Assembly: GCA_947458575.1 (NCBI GenBank)
Contig: CANHBE010000167.1
Span: 1 to 5,916, forward strand
Length of the DNA stretch: 5,916 bases
Direction of reading: 5' to 3'
Source: Flavobacteriaceae bacterium
GTDB taxonomy: Bacteria > Bacteroidota > Bacteroidia > Flavobacteriales > Flavobacteriaceae
The notes beneath the pieces were generated by a model. The model had not been told where the DNA came from and did not search any database. It saw nothing but the letters and a program-made list of their open reading frames with translations. Made by a program: the position numbers and the translations under genes. Of the stretch, positions 1 to 5,916 are shown piece by piece; within the stretch, counting starts at the first letter, position 1; each line of letters begins with the position of its first letter.

Positions 1-100
1 ATTTGTCAGGGTCTATTTTTCTCGCTTCAGCTAACGTTTTTATGGGTAAGTGTATTTTAGCGACATCACATGCAATAGCGTCAATTCCTATTTTCATCAT
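1..100 (-). CDS. mvaS: Hydroxymethylglutaryl-CoA synthase, N-terminal fragment (partial)
   Basis: Read leftward, the frame opens with two tandem ATG codons (100-98 and 97-95) and stays open to the window edge. It gives 33 residues beginning MMKIGIDAIACDVAKIHLP and continuing IKTLAEARKIDPDK. The MKIGIDAI start and the LPIKTLAEARxIxPxK stretch match my recollection of bacterial HMG-CoA synthases. These condense acetyl-CoA with acetoacetyl-CoA to HMG-CoA, the first committed step of the mevalonate route to isoprenoids. The catalytic Glu, Cys and His lie further into the protein and cannot be checked here. Either ATG could be the start; the second gives the usual MKIGIDA N-terminus. The gene is divergent from sdhC. 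Identification rests on a short N-terminus, so it is good but not certain. Confidence 0.82.
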   Translation of the reverse strand, partial: MMKIGIDAIACDVAKIHLPIKTLAEARKIDPDK

Positions 101-245
101 TAAAATTTTGAACTGTAAAATTATAATTAAGCGAACTAAAACAACGCGCTTTTTGAAGTAGAAATTCCTACAAATTGCATTTTTATGGATAAAAATGAAA
201 GTGGCCGGTCAAAATAGAGAATTGCTAATTTATTTTTAATTGTTT

Positions 246-281
246 CAAAATTATGCTTGTTTTTTGCAGTTTGTTAGCAAA
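246..281 (-). promoter_or_regulatory. Candidate promoter for mvaS (weak)
   Basis: On the minus strand a TAATTTTG box (253-246) matches the Bacteroidota -7 consensus TAnnTTTG exactly. A TTTG box (281-278) lies 24 bases upstream. That spacing is one base beyond the usual 17-23, and the resulting leader for mvaS would be about 140 nucleotides. It is the best match I saw on this strand, but TAnnTTTG occurs often by chance in DNA this AT-rich. Confidence 0.25.
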
Positions 282-285
282 TGTT

Positions 286-343
286 AATTCACCTAGGTAG
301 TCATGCATATTGAGATGCCTACTCACATAAGTGAATTTTTCAC
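286..343. repeat. Nested inverted repeats with alternative pairings
   Basis: An outer pair AATTCAC (286-292) and GTGAATT (331-337) is perfectly complementary. Inside it, GTAGTCAT (297-304) pairs with ATGCCTAC (315-322) except at one position, around a 10-base loop. The right outer arm can instead pair downstream as GTGAA-TTT-TTCAC (331-343), or locally as TCAC-ATAA-GTGA (323-334). TCAC therefore occurs three times (289-292, 323-326, 340-343) around one GTGA. This could be a cluster of binding sites for a dimeric regulator, or a folded RNA with mutually exclusive hairpins if transcribed. No function can be assigned from sequence alone. Confidence 0.55.
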
Positions 344-464
344 AAAGAATAAATCTCTGGTGATTTCGATTTTTTTTGACGTGAAGTAATTGTTCGATAC
401 TAATTTTTCTGTACCTAAAGTTCTGAATTTAAGGAATTAAAAAAAGTATTTTCGGCACATGTTT

Positions 465-482
465 ATGTTTATCGCTAAACAT
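465..482. repeat. Perfect 7-bp inverted repeat upstream of the sdh promoter
   Basis: ATGTTTA (465-471) and TAAACAT (476-482) are exact inverted copies around the four bases TCGC. A further direct copy of ATGTTTA sits at 459-465, sharing one base with the first arm. The palindrome ATTTTAAAAT (481-490) overlaps the right end. The element ends about 30 bases before the proposed -33 box of the sdhC promoter, a plausible place for an activator or repressor site. It lacks a following T-run long enough to be a convincing terminator. Confidence 0.5.
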
Positions 483-512
483 TTTAAAATCATTATAAAT
501 TAGGTCGAAAAG

Positions 513-544
513 GTTGTAGTTAATAGCAAATACCCTTATTTTTG
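513..544 (+). promoter_or_regulatory. Candidate sdhCAB promoter, Bacteroidota type
   Basis: The -7 box TATTTTTG (537-544) matches TAnnTTTG exactly. A GTTG box (513-516), matching the TTG core of the -33 element, lies 20 bases upstream, within the usual 17-23 spacing. Transcription would begin near 548-551, giving a leader of about 25 nucleotides before the ATG at 574. The leader has no Shine-Dalgarno motif and is A/T-rich, as is normal for Bacteroidota. The placement supports 574 as the real sdhC start, because an upstream GTG at 544 would lie inside the -7 box. Confidence 0.6.
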
Positions 545-573
545 TGTGCTTTTCAAATAAATCATACATACTT

Positions 574-1410
574 ATGGCAAAATCTGCATTAATGAAGTCG
601 TCATTAGCAAAAAAGTACTGGATGGCATTAACCGGTCTGTTCTTGTGCTTGTTTTTAAGTGGTCATCTCGCAGGGAATCTACAATTGTTAGTTCCGGATA
701 ATGCGCTAAATTTTAACAAATATGCCTTGTTCATGACTTCGAATCCGGCGGTTAAAATCTTGTCGTACCTAACTTACATTTCGATTCTTTTCCATGCCTT
801 TGACGGAATACTGCTTGCATTACAAAATAAGGCTGCGCGACCAGTAGGATATGCTAAAAATAATCCCGGAGCCAATAGCACTTGGGCGTCAAGAAACATG
901 GCTGTATTGGGGACACTAATTTTGGTTTTTATTGTAACTCACATGGTAAATTTCTGGGCCAAAATGCATTTTGATGAAAATATGCCGCTACAGACCATTA
1001 CGATTTCTGCGCAAGGTCAATCACAGATGTTTTATTTAACGACTGATGGAGGTTATTTGCCCAAAGCGCAAGTTGATCAAAAAATGATAGTGATTAAAAA
1101 CAGAACAGAGTTTTATGATGCCGGTGCAAACGTAAAGATAAAGGACGGCTATAAAGACTTATACAAAATTACCATCGACTTTTTTAAGCAGCCAAAGTAT
1201 GGAATTATCTACACATTACTTTATGTGCTGTCTATGGTGGTTTTATCATTTCACCTATTGCACGGATTCAGTAGTGCTTTCCAATCAATAGGGCTGAATC
1301 ACCCAAAATATACTCCAGCAATCAAAGCATTCGGAAAAGGCTTTGCGGTTATAGTGCCGATGCTTTTTGCAATTATACCTTTATACATTCACTTTTTTCT
1401 AAAAGCTTAA
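574..1410 (+). CDS. sdhC: Succinate dehydrogenase, di-haem cytochrome b subunit (B-type)
   Basis: This 278-residue membrane subunit anchors SdhA/SdhB and carries haem b and the quinone site of succinate:quinone oxidoreductase. I infer five membrane segments at about residues 15-37, 58-83, 108-128, 208-232 and 255-275, the B-type single-anchor layout. Candidate haem ligands are H31, H74, H123 and H227 (or H230), one each in segments 1-4, matching the di-haem arrangement of Wolinella FrdC and Bacillus SdhC. The N-terminus [10 protein letters not shown] followed by [12 protein letters not shown] is the form I recall from flavobacteria. The ATG at 574 is preferred over an in-frame GTG at 544, which overlaps the proposed promoter and adds an atypical leader. 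About 80 polar residues (129-207) separate segments 3 and 4, making the protein longer than the usual 200-256. It is the first gene of the operon; sdhA starts 5 bases after its stop. Confidence 0.95.
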   Translation: MAKSALMKSSLAKKYWMALTGLFLCLFLSGHLAGNLQLLVPDNALNFNKYALFMTSNPAVKILSYLTYISILFHAFDGILLALQNKAARPVGYAKNNPGANSTWASRNMAVLGTLILVFIVTHMVNFWAKMHFDENMPLQTITISAQGQSQMFYLTTDGGYLPKAQVDQKMIVIKNRTEFYDAGANVKIKDGYKDLYKITIDFFKQPKYGIIYTLLYVLSMVVLSFHLLHGFSSAFQSIGLNHPKYTPAIKAFGKGFAVIVPMLFAIIPLYIHFFLKA

Positions 1411-1415
1411 ATAAT

Positions 1416-3425
1416 ATGGCACTAGACTCTAAAATACCTGAGGGATTCATTTCAGACAAGTGGACCAACCATAAAAATCACTTAAAATTAGTTGCACCAA
1501 ACAATAGACCTAAGATTGATATCATCGTAGTTGGTACAGGGTTGGCAGGTGCTTCTGCTGCTGCATCATTTGGCGAAATGGGCTATAACGTTAAAGCTTT
1601 CTGTTATCAGGATTCTCCGAGAAGAGCGCACTCAATTGCAGCTCAAGGAGGAATAAACGCTGCTAAGAATTATCAGAATGACGGCGACAGCATTTATAGG
1701 TTATTTTACGATACTATCAAAGGAGGTGATTACAGAGCACGTGAGGCTAATGTGCATCGACTTGCGGAAGTGTCGGGAAATATTATTGACCAATGTGTTG
1801 CTCAAGGAGTTCCTTTTGCTCGCGAGTATGGTGGCCTTTTGGATAACCGGTCTTTTGGAGGAACACAAGTTCAAAGAACTTTTTACGCTGCAGGTCAAAC
1901 AGGTCAACAGTTATTGTTAGGGGCCTACTCTGCTCTGTCAAGGCAAATTGGTTTGGGACGCGTAAAAATGTATAATCGTCACGAAATGCTTGATTTGGTA
2001 AAGGTTGATGGTAAAGCGCGTGGAATTATCGCCCGAAATTTAATCACTGGAGAACTGGAAAGACATTCCGCTCATGCTGTCGTAATAGCTTCAGGAGGCT
2101 ATGGAAATGTTTACTTTTTATCAACCAATGCAATGGGAAGTAATGTTACCGCCGGCTGGAAAGTTCATAAAAAAGGAGCATATTTTGCCAATCCATGTTT
2201 CGTTCAAATTCATCCCACATGCATTCCGGTTCACGGCGTTAATCAGTCTAAATTGACTTTGATGTCAGAATCATTGAGAAACTCTGGAAGAATTTGGGTC
2301 CCGAAAAAGAAAGAAGACGCGGAAGCGATTCGAGCGGGAAAAATGAAACCAACACAAATTGCAGAAGAGGATAGAGATTATTTCTTGGAAAGACGATATC
2401 CAGCTTTTGGAAACCTTGTGCCTAGAGATGTTGCCTCCCGGGCTGCTAAGGAGCGTTGTGATGAAGGTTTTGGTATAGAAGCTAACGACACAAATGAGGG
2501 AGTTTACTTGGACTTTTCAACTGAGATTCAGATGAAAGGAAAACAAGCTGCTTATGCGAAAGGGAATCACAATCCTACTGCGGAAGAAGTGACGGCTTTG
2601 GGAAAACAATGGTTGGAAGAAAAGTACGGAAACTTATTTGCGATGTATGAGAAAATTACTGATGAGAACCCGTATGAGACACCTATGAAAATATACCCTG
2701 CCGTGCATTACACAATGGGAGGTGTTTGGGTAGACTATAACTTACAGTCGACAATTCCGGGATGTTTTGTTGCTGGAGAAGCAAATTTCTCTGATCATGG
2801 AGCAAATAGATTAGGAGCTTCGGCTTTGATGCAAGGATTAGCAGATGGTTATTTCGTATTGCCTTACACTGTTTCAAATTACTTGGCTGACGAGATTAGG
2901 ACCGGTAAGATATTAACAGACACTCCTGAATTTGATGAGGCTGAGAAAGCCGTGAGGGAGTCGATAGATAAATTTATTAGTAACAAAGGTTCTAAGTCGG
3001 TTGATCATTTTCACAAAAGATTGGGATTAATTATGTGGAATAAAGTCGGTATGGCAAGAAACGAAAAAGGACTCAAAGAGGCAATCGCAGAGATTGCAGC
3101 TTTAAAAGAAGAGTTTCATAAAGATGTAAATGTTCCAGGTACTGCCAACGAATTGAATCCTGAATTAGAAAAAGCTTTGCGGGTCGCCGATTTTATTGAT
3201 TTGGGTCAATTGATGGCAATGGACGCGTTACAGCGAAATGAATCTTGCGGAGGTCATTTTCGTGAAGAGTATCAAGATGCCGAGGGCGAAACGTTGCGAG
3301 ATGACGAGAATTTTTCTTTTGTTGGCGCTTGGGAATACCAGGGAGATGACATTAGCAAAGAAAAGCTTAATAAAGAGGAATTGAAATATGAGTTCATAAA
3401 AATTGCGGCTAGAAATTATAAATAA
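1416..3425 (+). CDS. sdhA: Succinate dehydrogenase flavoprotein subunit
   Basis: This 669-residue catalytic subunit oxidises succinate to fumarate and passes electrons from covalent FAD to SdhB on the cytoplasmic face of the membrane. The dinucleotide-binding motif [12 protein letters not shown] lies at residues 38-49. H72, in [11 protein letters not shown], is the expected histidine for covalent 8-alpha-histidyl-FAD. Expected active-site elements are present: H266 and T268 in HPTC, R337 in the proton-shuttle motif PRDVASR, H431 in HYTMGG, and R465 in [11 protein letters not shown]. The C-terminal domain has the family motif [10 protein letters not shown] (607-616). The length fits the Bacteroidota and epsilonproteobacterial B-type enzymes (about 650-670) rather than E. 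coli SdhA (588). The start is 5 bases after sdhC and 8 bases separate it from sdhB, indicating one transcript. Fumarate reduction is chemically possible, but direction cannot be read from sequence. Confidence 0.97.
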   Translation: MALDSKIPEGFISDKWTNHKNHLKLVAPNNRPKIDIIVVGTGLAGASAAASFGEMGYNVKAFCYQDSPRRAHSIAAQGGINAAKNYQNDGDSIYRLFYDTIKGGDYRAREANVHRLAEVSGNIIDQCVAQGVPFAREYGGLLDNRSFGGTQVQRTFYAAGQTGQQLLLGAYSALSRQIGLGRVKMYNRHEMLDLVKVDGKARGIIARNLITGELERHSAHAVVIASGGYGNVYFLSTNAMGSNVTAGWKVHKKGAYFANPCFVQIHPTCIPVHGVNQSKLTLMSESLRNSGRIWVPKKKEDAEAIRAGKMKPTQIAEEDRDYFLERRYPAFGNLVPRDVASRAAKERCDEGFGIEANDTNEGVYLDFSTEIQMKGKQAAYAKGNHNPTAEEVTALGKQWLEEKYGNLFAMYEKITDENPYETPMKIYPAVHYTMGGVWVDYNLQSTIPGCFVAGEANFSDHGANRLGASALMQGLADGYFVLPYTVSNYLADEIRTGKILTDTPEFDEAEKAVRESIDKFISNKGSKSVDHFHKRLGLIMWNKVGMARNEKGLKEAIAEIAALKEEFHKDVNVPGTANELNPELEKALRVADFIDLGQLMAMDALQRNESCGGHFREEYQDAEGETLRDDENFSFVGAWEYQGDDISKEKLNKEELKYEFIKIAARNYK

Positions 3426-3433
3426 GAAACAAT

Positions 3434-4195
3434 ATGTCTACAGCAAAAAACATAAATATATCTTTAAAAATCTGGCGCCAGAAAAATGCCGATGCTAAAG
3501 GAAGTATGGAAACGTATCGATTAGATAATGTTTCAACTGCTAGTTCGTTTTTAGAAATGCTCGATCAGTTGAATGAGCAATTAATTAACGAACAAAAAGA
3601 ACCTGTTGCATTCGATCATGATTGTCGCGAAGGAATTTGCGGTATGTGTTCGTTATATATTAATGGTCGGGCACATGGACCAGATACGGGTACGACGACT
3701 TGTCAGCTTCATATGCGAAAATTCAAGGATGGAGATACAATCTATATCGAGCCATGGAGATCAAAAGCCTTTCCCGTGATTAAGGATTTGGTTGTTGACA
3801 GAAGTGCCTTTGATAGAATTCAGCAGGCAGGAGGTTTCGTGTCTGTGAATACTTCAGGAAATACGATTGATGCAAACGCAACTCCAATCCCGAAAGCAGA
3901 TGCAGACAAAGCTTTTGAGGCGGCAGCATGTATCGGTTGCGGTGCATGTGTAGCATCTTGTAAAAACGGTTCTGCGATGTTATTTGTGGGAGCGAAAGTT
4001 TCCCAATATGCTTTATTGCCACAAGGAAAAGTTGAAGCAACAGAAAGAGTTCTTAATATGGTGAGACAAATGGATGAAGAAGGGTTTGGAAATTGCACTA
4101 ATACAGGAGCTTGCGAAGTAGAATGTCCGAAAGGTATTTCATTAGAAAATATTGCGCGGATGAATAGAGAGTATTTGAAAGCAAGTATAATATAG
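3434..4195 (+). CDS. sdhB: Succinate dehydrogenase iron-sulphur subunit
   Basis: This 253-residue subunit conducts electrons from the SdhA flavin to the haem/quinone sites of SdhC through three iron-sulphur clusters. The N-terminal plant-type ferredoxin domain has [2Fe-2S] ligands C64, C69 and C72 ([11 protein letters not shown]) and C90. The C-terminal bacterial ferredoxin domain has [11 protein letters not shown] (166-176) and [14 protein letters not shown] (221-234). By analogy with E. coli SdhB, C166, C169, C172 and C231 bind [4Fe-4S], and C176, C221 and C227 bind [3Fe-4S]. All eleven expected cysteines are present. The [3Fe-4S] pattern marks a succinate dehydrogenase or fumarate reductase rather than a generic ferredoxin. 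It is the last gene of the operon: a strong terminator begins 18 bases after its stop. The start has no Shine-Dalgarno sequence, only an A-rich 8-base spacer after sdhA. Confidence 0.97.
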   Translation: MSTAKNINISLKIWRQKNADAKGSMETYRLDNVSTASSFLEMLDQLNEQLINEQKEPVAFDHDCREGICGMCSLYINGRAHGPDTGTTTCQLHMRKFKDGDTIYIEPWRSKAFPVIKDLVVDRSAFDRIQQAGGFVSVNTSGNTIDANATPIPKADADKAFEAAACIGCGACVASCKNGSAMLFVGAKVSQYALLPQGKVEATERVLNMVRQMDEEGFGNCTNTGACEVECPKGISLENIARMNREYLKASII

Positions 4196-4213
4196 AGTAA
4201 ACAGATATAAATC

Positions 4214-4249
4214 AAATCCCAATCTTACGGTTGGGATTTTTTATTTTTA
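4214..4249 (+). terminator. Intrinsic terminator of the sdhCAB operon
   Basis: AAATCCCAATC (4214-4224) pairs with GGTTGGGATTT (4229-4239) to form an 11-bp stem with a single G-T wobble and a TTAC loop. The run TTTTTTATTTTT follows, its first bases shared with the stem. This is a textbook Rho-independent terminator, 18 bases beyond the sdhB stop. Its T-run ends only about five bases before the start codon of the next gene, so it should strongly limit read-through from sdh into the amidase gene. Confidence 0.9.
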
Positions 4250-4253
4250 TACT

Positions 4254-5018
4254 ATGAAAGTAGCATTAGTCCAATCAGATATTTCATGGGAAAACCCGAA
4301 GGAAAACAGGAGACATTTCGATATGCTTATTGATTCAATAGCTACTAATGTCGATTTGATTGTACTTCCAGAGATGTTTTCCACAGGGTTTACTATGAAT
4401 CCCAGTAACGTTGTCGAACCAATGAATGGAGAGACAATTCTGTGGATGAAGACCGTAGCAATGAAGAATGAATGTGCAGTCACAGGTAGTATTGCGGTGT
4501 GTCAACAAGAAAAGTTCTATAACCGATTGATATTTGTCTTCCCAAATGGAGAAATATCTTTTTATGATAAAAGACATCTATTTAGTCTAGCAGGGGAAGA
4601 TAAAGTATATACCAAAGGAACAGATAGAATTATCATTAACTACAAAGGATTCAAAATTTGTCCGCAAATATGCTATGACTTGAGATTTCCAGTTTTTTCG
4701 CGGAATACTGTCGATTACGATCTATTGCTGTATGTTGCCAATTGGCCAGACTTGAGAATCGATGCGTGGGATATTTTGCTGCGAGCTCGAGCAGTAGAGA
4801 ACCAATGTTTCGTCATAGGTGTAAACCGAATAGGAAAAGACAATAAAAACCAGTATAATGGACATTCTCAGGCAATAGATTTTTTAGGTAATTATCTACT
4901 AAAACCAGTAGAGAGGGAAGCCGCTTTAGTAGTAGAATTGCATAAGAATCAGTTGGTTTCATTCCGAGAGCAGTTCAACTTTCTTTCAGATAGAGATCAT
5001 TTTACTCTTGAAGACTAA
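4254..5018 (+). CDS. Nitrilase-superfamily amidohydrolase, YafV / omega-amidase type
   Basis: This 254-residue cytoplasmic enzyme has the nitrilase catalytic triad: E40 in LPEMF, K106 in YDKRHLF and C140 in CYDLRFPV. A second conserved glutamate is E115 in AGED. Other family signatures are YVANWPDLR (160-168), LLRARAVENQ (175-184), GVNRIG (189-194) and YNGHSQAIDFLG (201-212). LPEMFSTGFTMNP and YDKRHLFSLAGE point to the YafV/omega-amidase branch, which hydrolyses alpha-keto-glutaramate and alpha-keto-succinamate to 2-oxo acids and ammonia. This is proposed to be metabolite repair after glutamine transamination; the substrate here is inferred. The length is typical. The ATG at 4254 gives the standard MKxALxQ N-terminus but follows the sdh terminator almost directly, leaving little room for a leader. 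The 3' end overlaps the convergent gene by 17 bases. Confidence 0.92.
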   Translation: MKVALVQSDISWENPKENRRHFDMLIDSIATNVDLIVLPEMFSTGFTMNPSNVVEPMNGETILWMKTVAMKNECAVTGSIAVCQQEKFYNRLIFVFPNGEISFYDKRHLFSLAGEDKVYTKGTDRIIINYKGFKICPQICYDLRFPVFSRNTVDYDLLLYVANWPDLRIDAWDILLRARAVENQCFVIGVNRIGKDNKNQYNGHSQAIDFLGNYLLKPVEREAALVVELHKNQLVSFREQFNFLSDRDHFTLED

Positions 5019-5916
5019 AAGTCTGTTGTACATCCCAATTAGCTCGGACATCGATCTCTTTCGGGAAATGAACAACTTGTTCAGGTTGCAATTTTTGGAG
5101 ATAGTTACCGGAATCCCAAATTTTATTGTTGTTTGCATCATAAATTACCCGCAAACTGTACTGATTAGGTTCAATCAGATTAAATTCTATTTCCGAGGTA
5201 GTTGAAGTGTAATTAGAATATTTGACAACACCGTCTTTGTCCGTTAATTCAACGATAATTGGAAATCGTTTCACATTTTCTAAAGTCAACCGCAGATTCC
5301 CATAGTCAGATGTGTTCTTCGTTTCCACTACGAACTCAAATGGTTTTTGGTTTGATTGATCACTAAAATCAACCAAGGCGTCTGGCTGCAACTGCAAACG
5401 GTACTTCTGAAGCGGCTCTTTTTTGAACAAAATTTTAAGGCTAAGATTTTCGACATCATTTTCAACTTTAAATGGTATGGCAACAGAGTCTTTATCGGTC
5501 AGCAAAATTTTTGCTTCATCAATCTTCGAAAGAGGCGTGTTTGTGCGAAAAACAAGATTGTCATTTAACGATAACGTTCGGCTGCTTGGTGGAGAAAGAC
5601 CCAAGCTATCTTGTTTTTGCGCTCTCAATTTAAAGACAAAATCTTTACGATAATCGCCTTTTACGGCAGTGAGCTTCAAAGAATCAATTTCATTCTTAGC
5701 AATCTTGGAAGGTTTGAACCAAATCTGTAAGGAATCTTTCGTAGGAATTTTAGTCAATACAGAAGGTACAATTTCATTGCCTTTTTTCAGCTGAAAGTCA
5801 GCACCTTTTATATCTCCTTCATAGCCTATTATTGCAGAACATGCGGATGACTGTGAGGGTTTAAAAATTTTAAAACCACTGATTTCTTTGAACATTTTCA
5901 GGTCAAAAACCGAGTC
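5002..5916 (-). CDS. Ig-like domain protein of a conserved Bacteroidota family, C-terminal part (partial)
   Basis: The frame is open from the right edge to the TAA at 5004-5002, giving 304 residues. An ATG at 5895 is probably internal: seven in-frame codons (DSVFDLK) precede it without a stop, and nothing resembling a signal peptide is present. The sequence is polar and beta-strand-like, with lysine/aspartate-rich turns such as LTDKDSV and ELTDKDG. It ends in YDANNNKIWDSGNYLQKLQP and then IDVRANWDVQQTF. I recall this tail from flavobacterial proteins annotated as SbsA/Big_5 Ig-like-domain proteins. In those, an N-terminal lipoprotein signal and Ig-like domain lie in the part missing here. DANNNKIWD resembles a calcium-binding DxNxN loop, but binding is unproven. 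A surface or periplasmic lipoprotein is inferred; function is unknown. It is convergent with the amidase gene and overlaps it by 17 bases. Confidence 0.8.
   Translation of the reverse strand, partial: DSVFDLKMFKEISGFKIFKPSQSSACSAIIGYEGDIKGADFQLKKGNEIVPSVLTKIPTKDSLQIWFKPSKIAKNEIDSLKLTAVKGDYRKDFVFKLRAQKQDSLGLSPPSSRTLSLNDNLVFRTNTPLSKIDEAKILLTDKDSVAIPFKVENDVENLSLKILFKKEPLQKYRLQLQPDALVDFSDQSNQKPFEFVVETKNTSDYGNLRLTLENVKRFPIIVELTDKDGVVKYSNYTSTTSEIEFNLIEPNQYSLRVIYDANNNKIWDSGNYLQKLQPEQVVHFPKEIDVRANWDVQQTFSLQE
5012..5024. repeat. Short hairpin at the convergent gene ends
   Basis: AGACT (5012-5016) and AGTCT (5020-5024) are exact inverted copies around AAA. They span the amidase stop codon and lie inside the last codons of the minus-strand gene. 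No T-run follows on either strand, so it is a poor intrinsic terminator. It is the only hairpin I see where transcripts from both strands must end. Confidence 0.35.

Larger units (their letters stand above)
101..573. other. Divergent intergenic region between mvaS and sdhC
   Basis: This gene-free stretch of about 470 bases separates two divergent genes and is very AT-rich. It holds a nested set of inverted repeats at 286-343, a perfect hairpin at 465-482, a palindrome ATTTTAAAAT at 481-490, a good Bacteroidota-type promoter candidate just before sdhC (513-544), and a weaker one facing mvaS (246-281). I found no convincing coding sequence, tRNA or riboswitch. The only open frames are very short or rely on rare starts. 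Its length is more than two simple promoters need, so regulatory sites or a small RNA are possible. Confidence 0.7.

Noticed and set aside
185..217. Tiny open frame starting ATGGATAAAAATGAAAG and ending at TAG (10 residues).
   Set aside because: It is too short, has no recognisable start context and is expected by chance in a region this AT-rich.
391..398. TGTTCGAT resembling a tRNA T-loop.
   Set aside because: The flanking bases do not form the required 5-bp stem, and no acceptor or anticodon arms are present nearby.
375..408. Second possible sdh promoter: TTTG (375-378) and TAATTTTT (401-408), 22 bases apart.
   Set aside because: The -7 box lacks the final G, the leader would be about 160 bases, and a better promoter lies close to the start codon.
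544..573. Upstream in-frame GTG start for sdhC adding ten residues (MCFSNKSYIL).
   Set aside because: It overlaps the proposed -7 promoter box, and the added residues do not look like the conserved MAKSAL N-terminus.
1678..1920. Open frames of 60-80 codons on both strands inside sdhA (also around 2683-2877).
   Set aside because: They lie wholly within a gene with strong motif support in another frame, and their products show no recognisable features.
3780..4215. Minus-strand open frames opposite sdhB (up to 131 codons).
   Set aside because: They are antisense shadows of the conserved ferredoxin domain; the apparent product has no family features and would start within the sdh terminator region.
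5008..5653. Plus-strand open frames opposite the Ig-like gene (5008-5205, 5356-5568, 5423-5653).
   Set aside because: The minus-strand frame is open for over 900 bases with recognisable C-terminal motifs, whereas these are short, mutually overlapping and of unnatural composition.
1..5916. Search for insertion sequences, CRISPR repeats, toxin-antitoxin or defence genes.
   Set aside because: No transposase motifs, no regularly spaced direct repeats and no such gene families were seen; the window is core metabolism plus one conserved hypothetical gene.

Overview
The window looks like chromosomal DNA from a member of the Bacteroidota, most likely a flavobacterium. It is AT-rich, and no plus-strand start is preceded by a clear Shine-Dalgarno sequence. 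The best promoter candidate fits the Bacteroidota TTG / TAnnTTTG pattern, and the recognisable proteins are of flavobacterial type. These attributions come from remembered family features; no search was run.

Layout, left to right: the first 33 codons of an HMG-CoA synthase gene (mvaS, mevalonate pathway) run leftward off the edge. A gene-free stretch of about 470 bases follows, with two sets of inverted repeats and a good promoter candidate for the next operon. Positions 574-4195 carry sdhC-sdhA-sdhB, encoding a complete B-type (di-haem, single membrane subunit) succinate:quinone oxidoreductase. The genes are spaced 5 and 8 bases apart. A strong intrinsic terminator closes the operon. A nitrilase-superfamily amidohydrolase of the YafV/omega-amidase type starts only a few bases after the terminator's T-run. 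Its 3' end overlaps by 17 bases the 3' end of a convergent gene on the minus strand. That gene encodes the C-terminal half or more of an Ig-like-domain protein of a conserved but functionally undefined Bacteroidota family, and it runs off the right edge.

How the genes work together: SdhC anchors SdhA and SdhB in the inner membrane, most probably coupling succinate oxidation to menaquinone reduction. All flavin, active-site and iron-sulphur ligands I could check are present. The amidase probably hydrolyses alpha-keto-glutaramate or alpha-keto-succinamate to 2-oxo acids that feed the same TCA cycle, but it appears transcriptionally separated from sdh.

I see no mobile element, CRISPR array, RNA gene or new multi-gene system. 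The points worth a second look are the structured intergenic region, a long inserted loop in SdhC, the terminator-to-start-codon arrangement before the amidase, and the convergent overlap.
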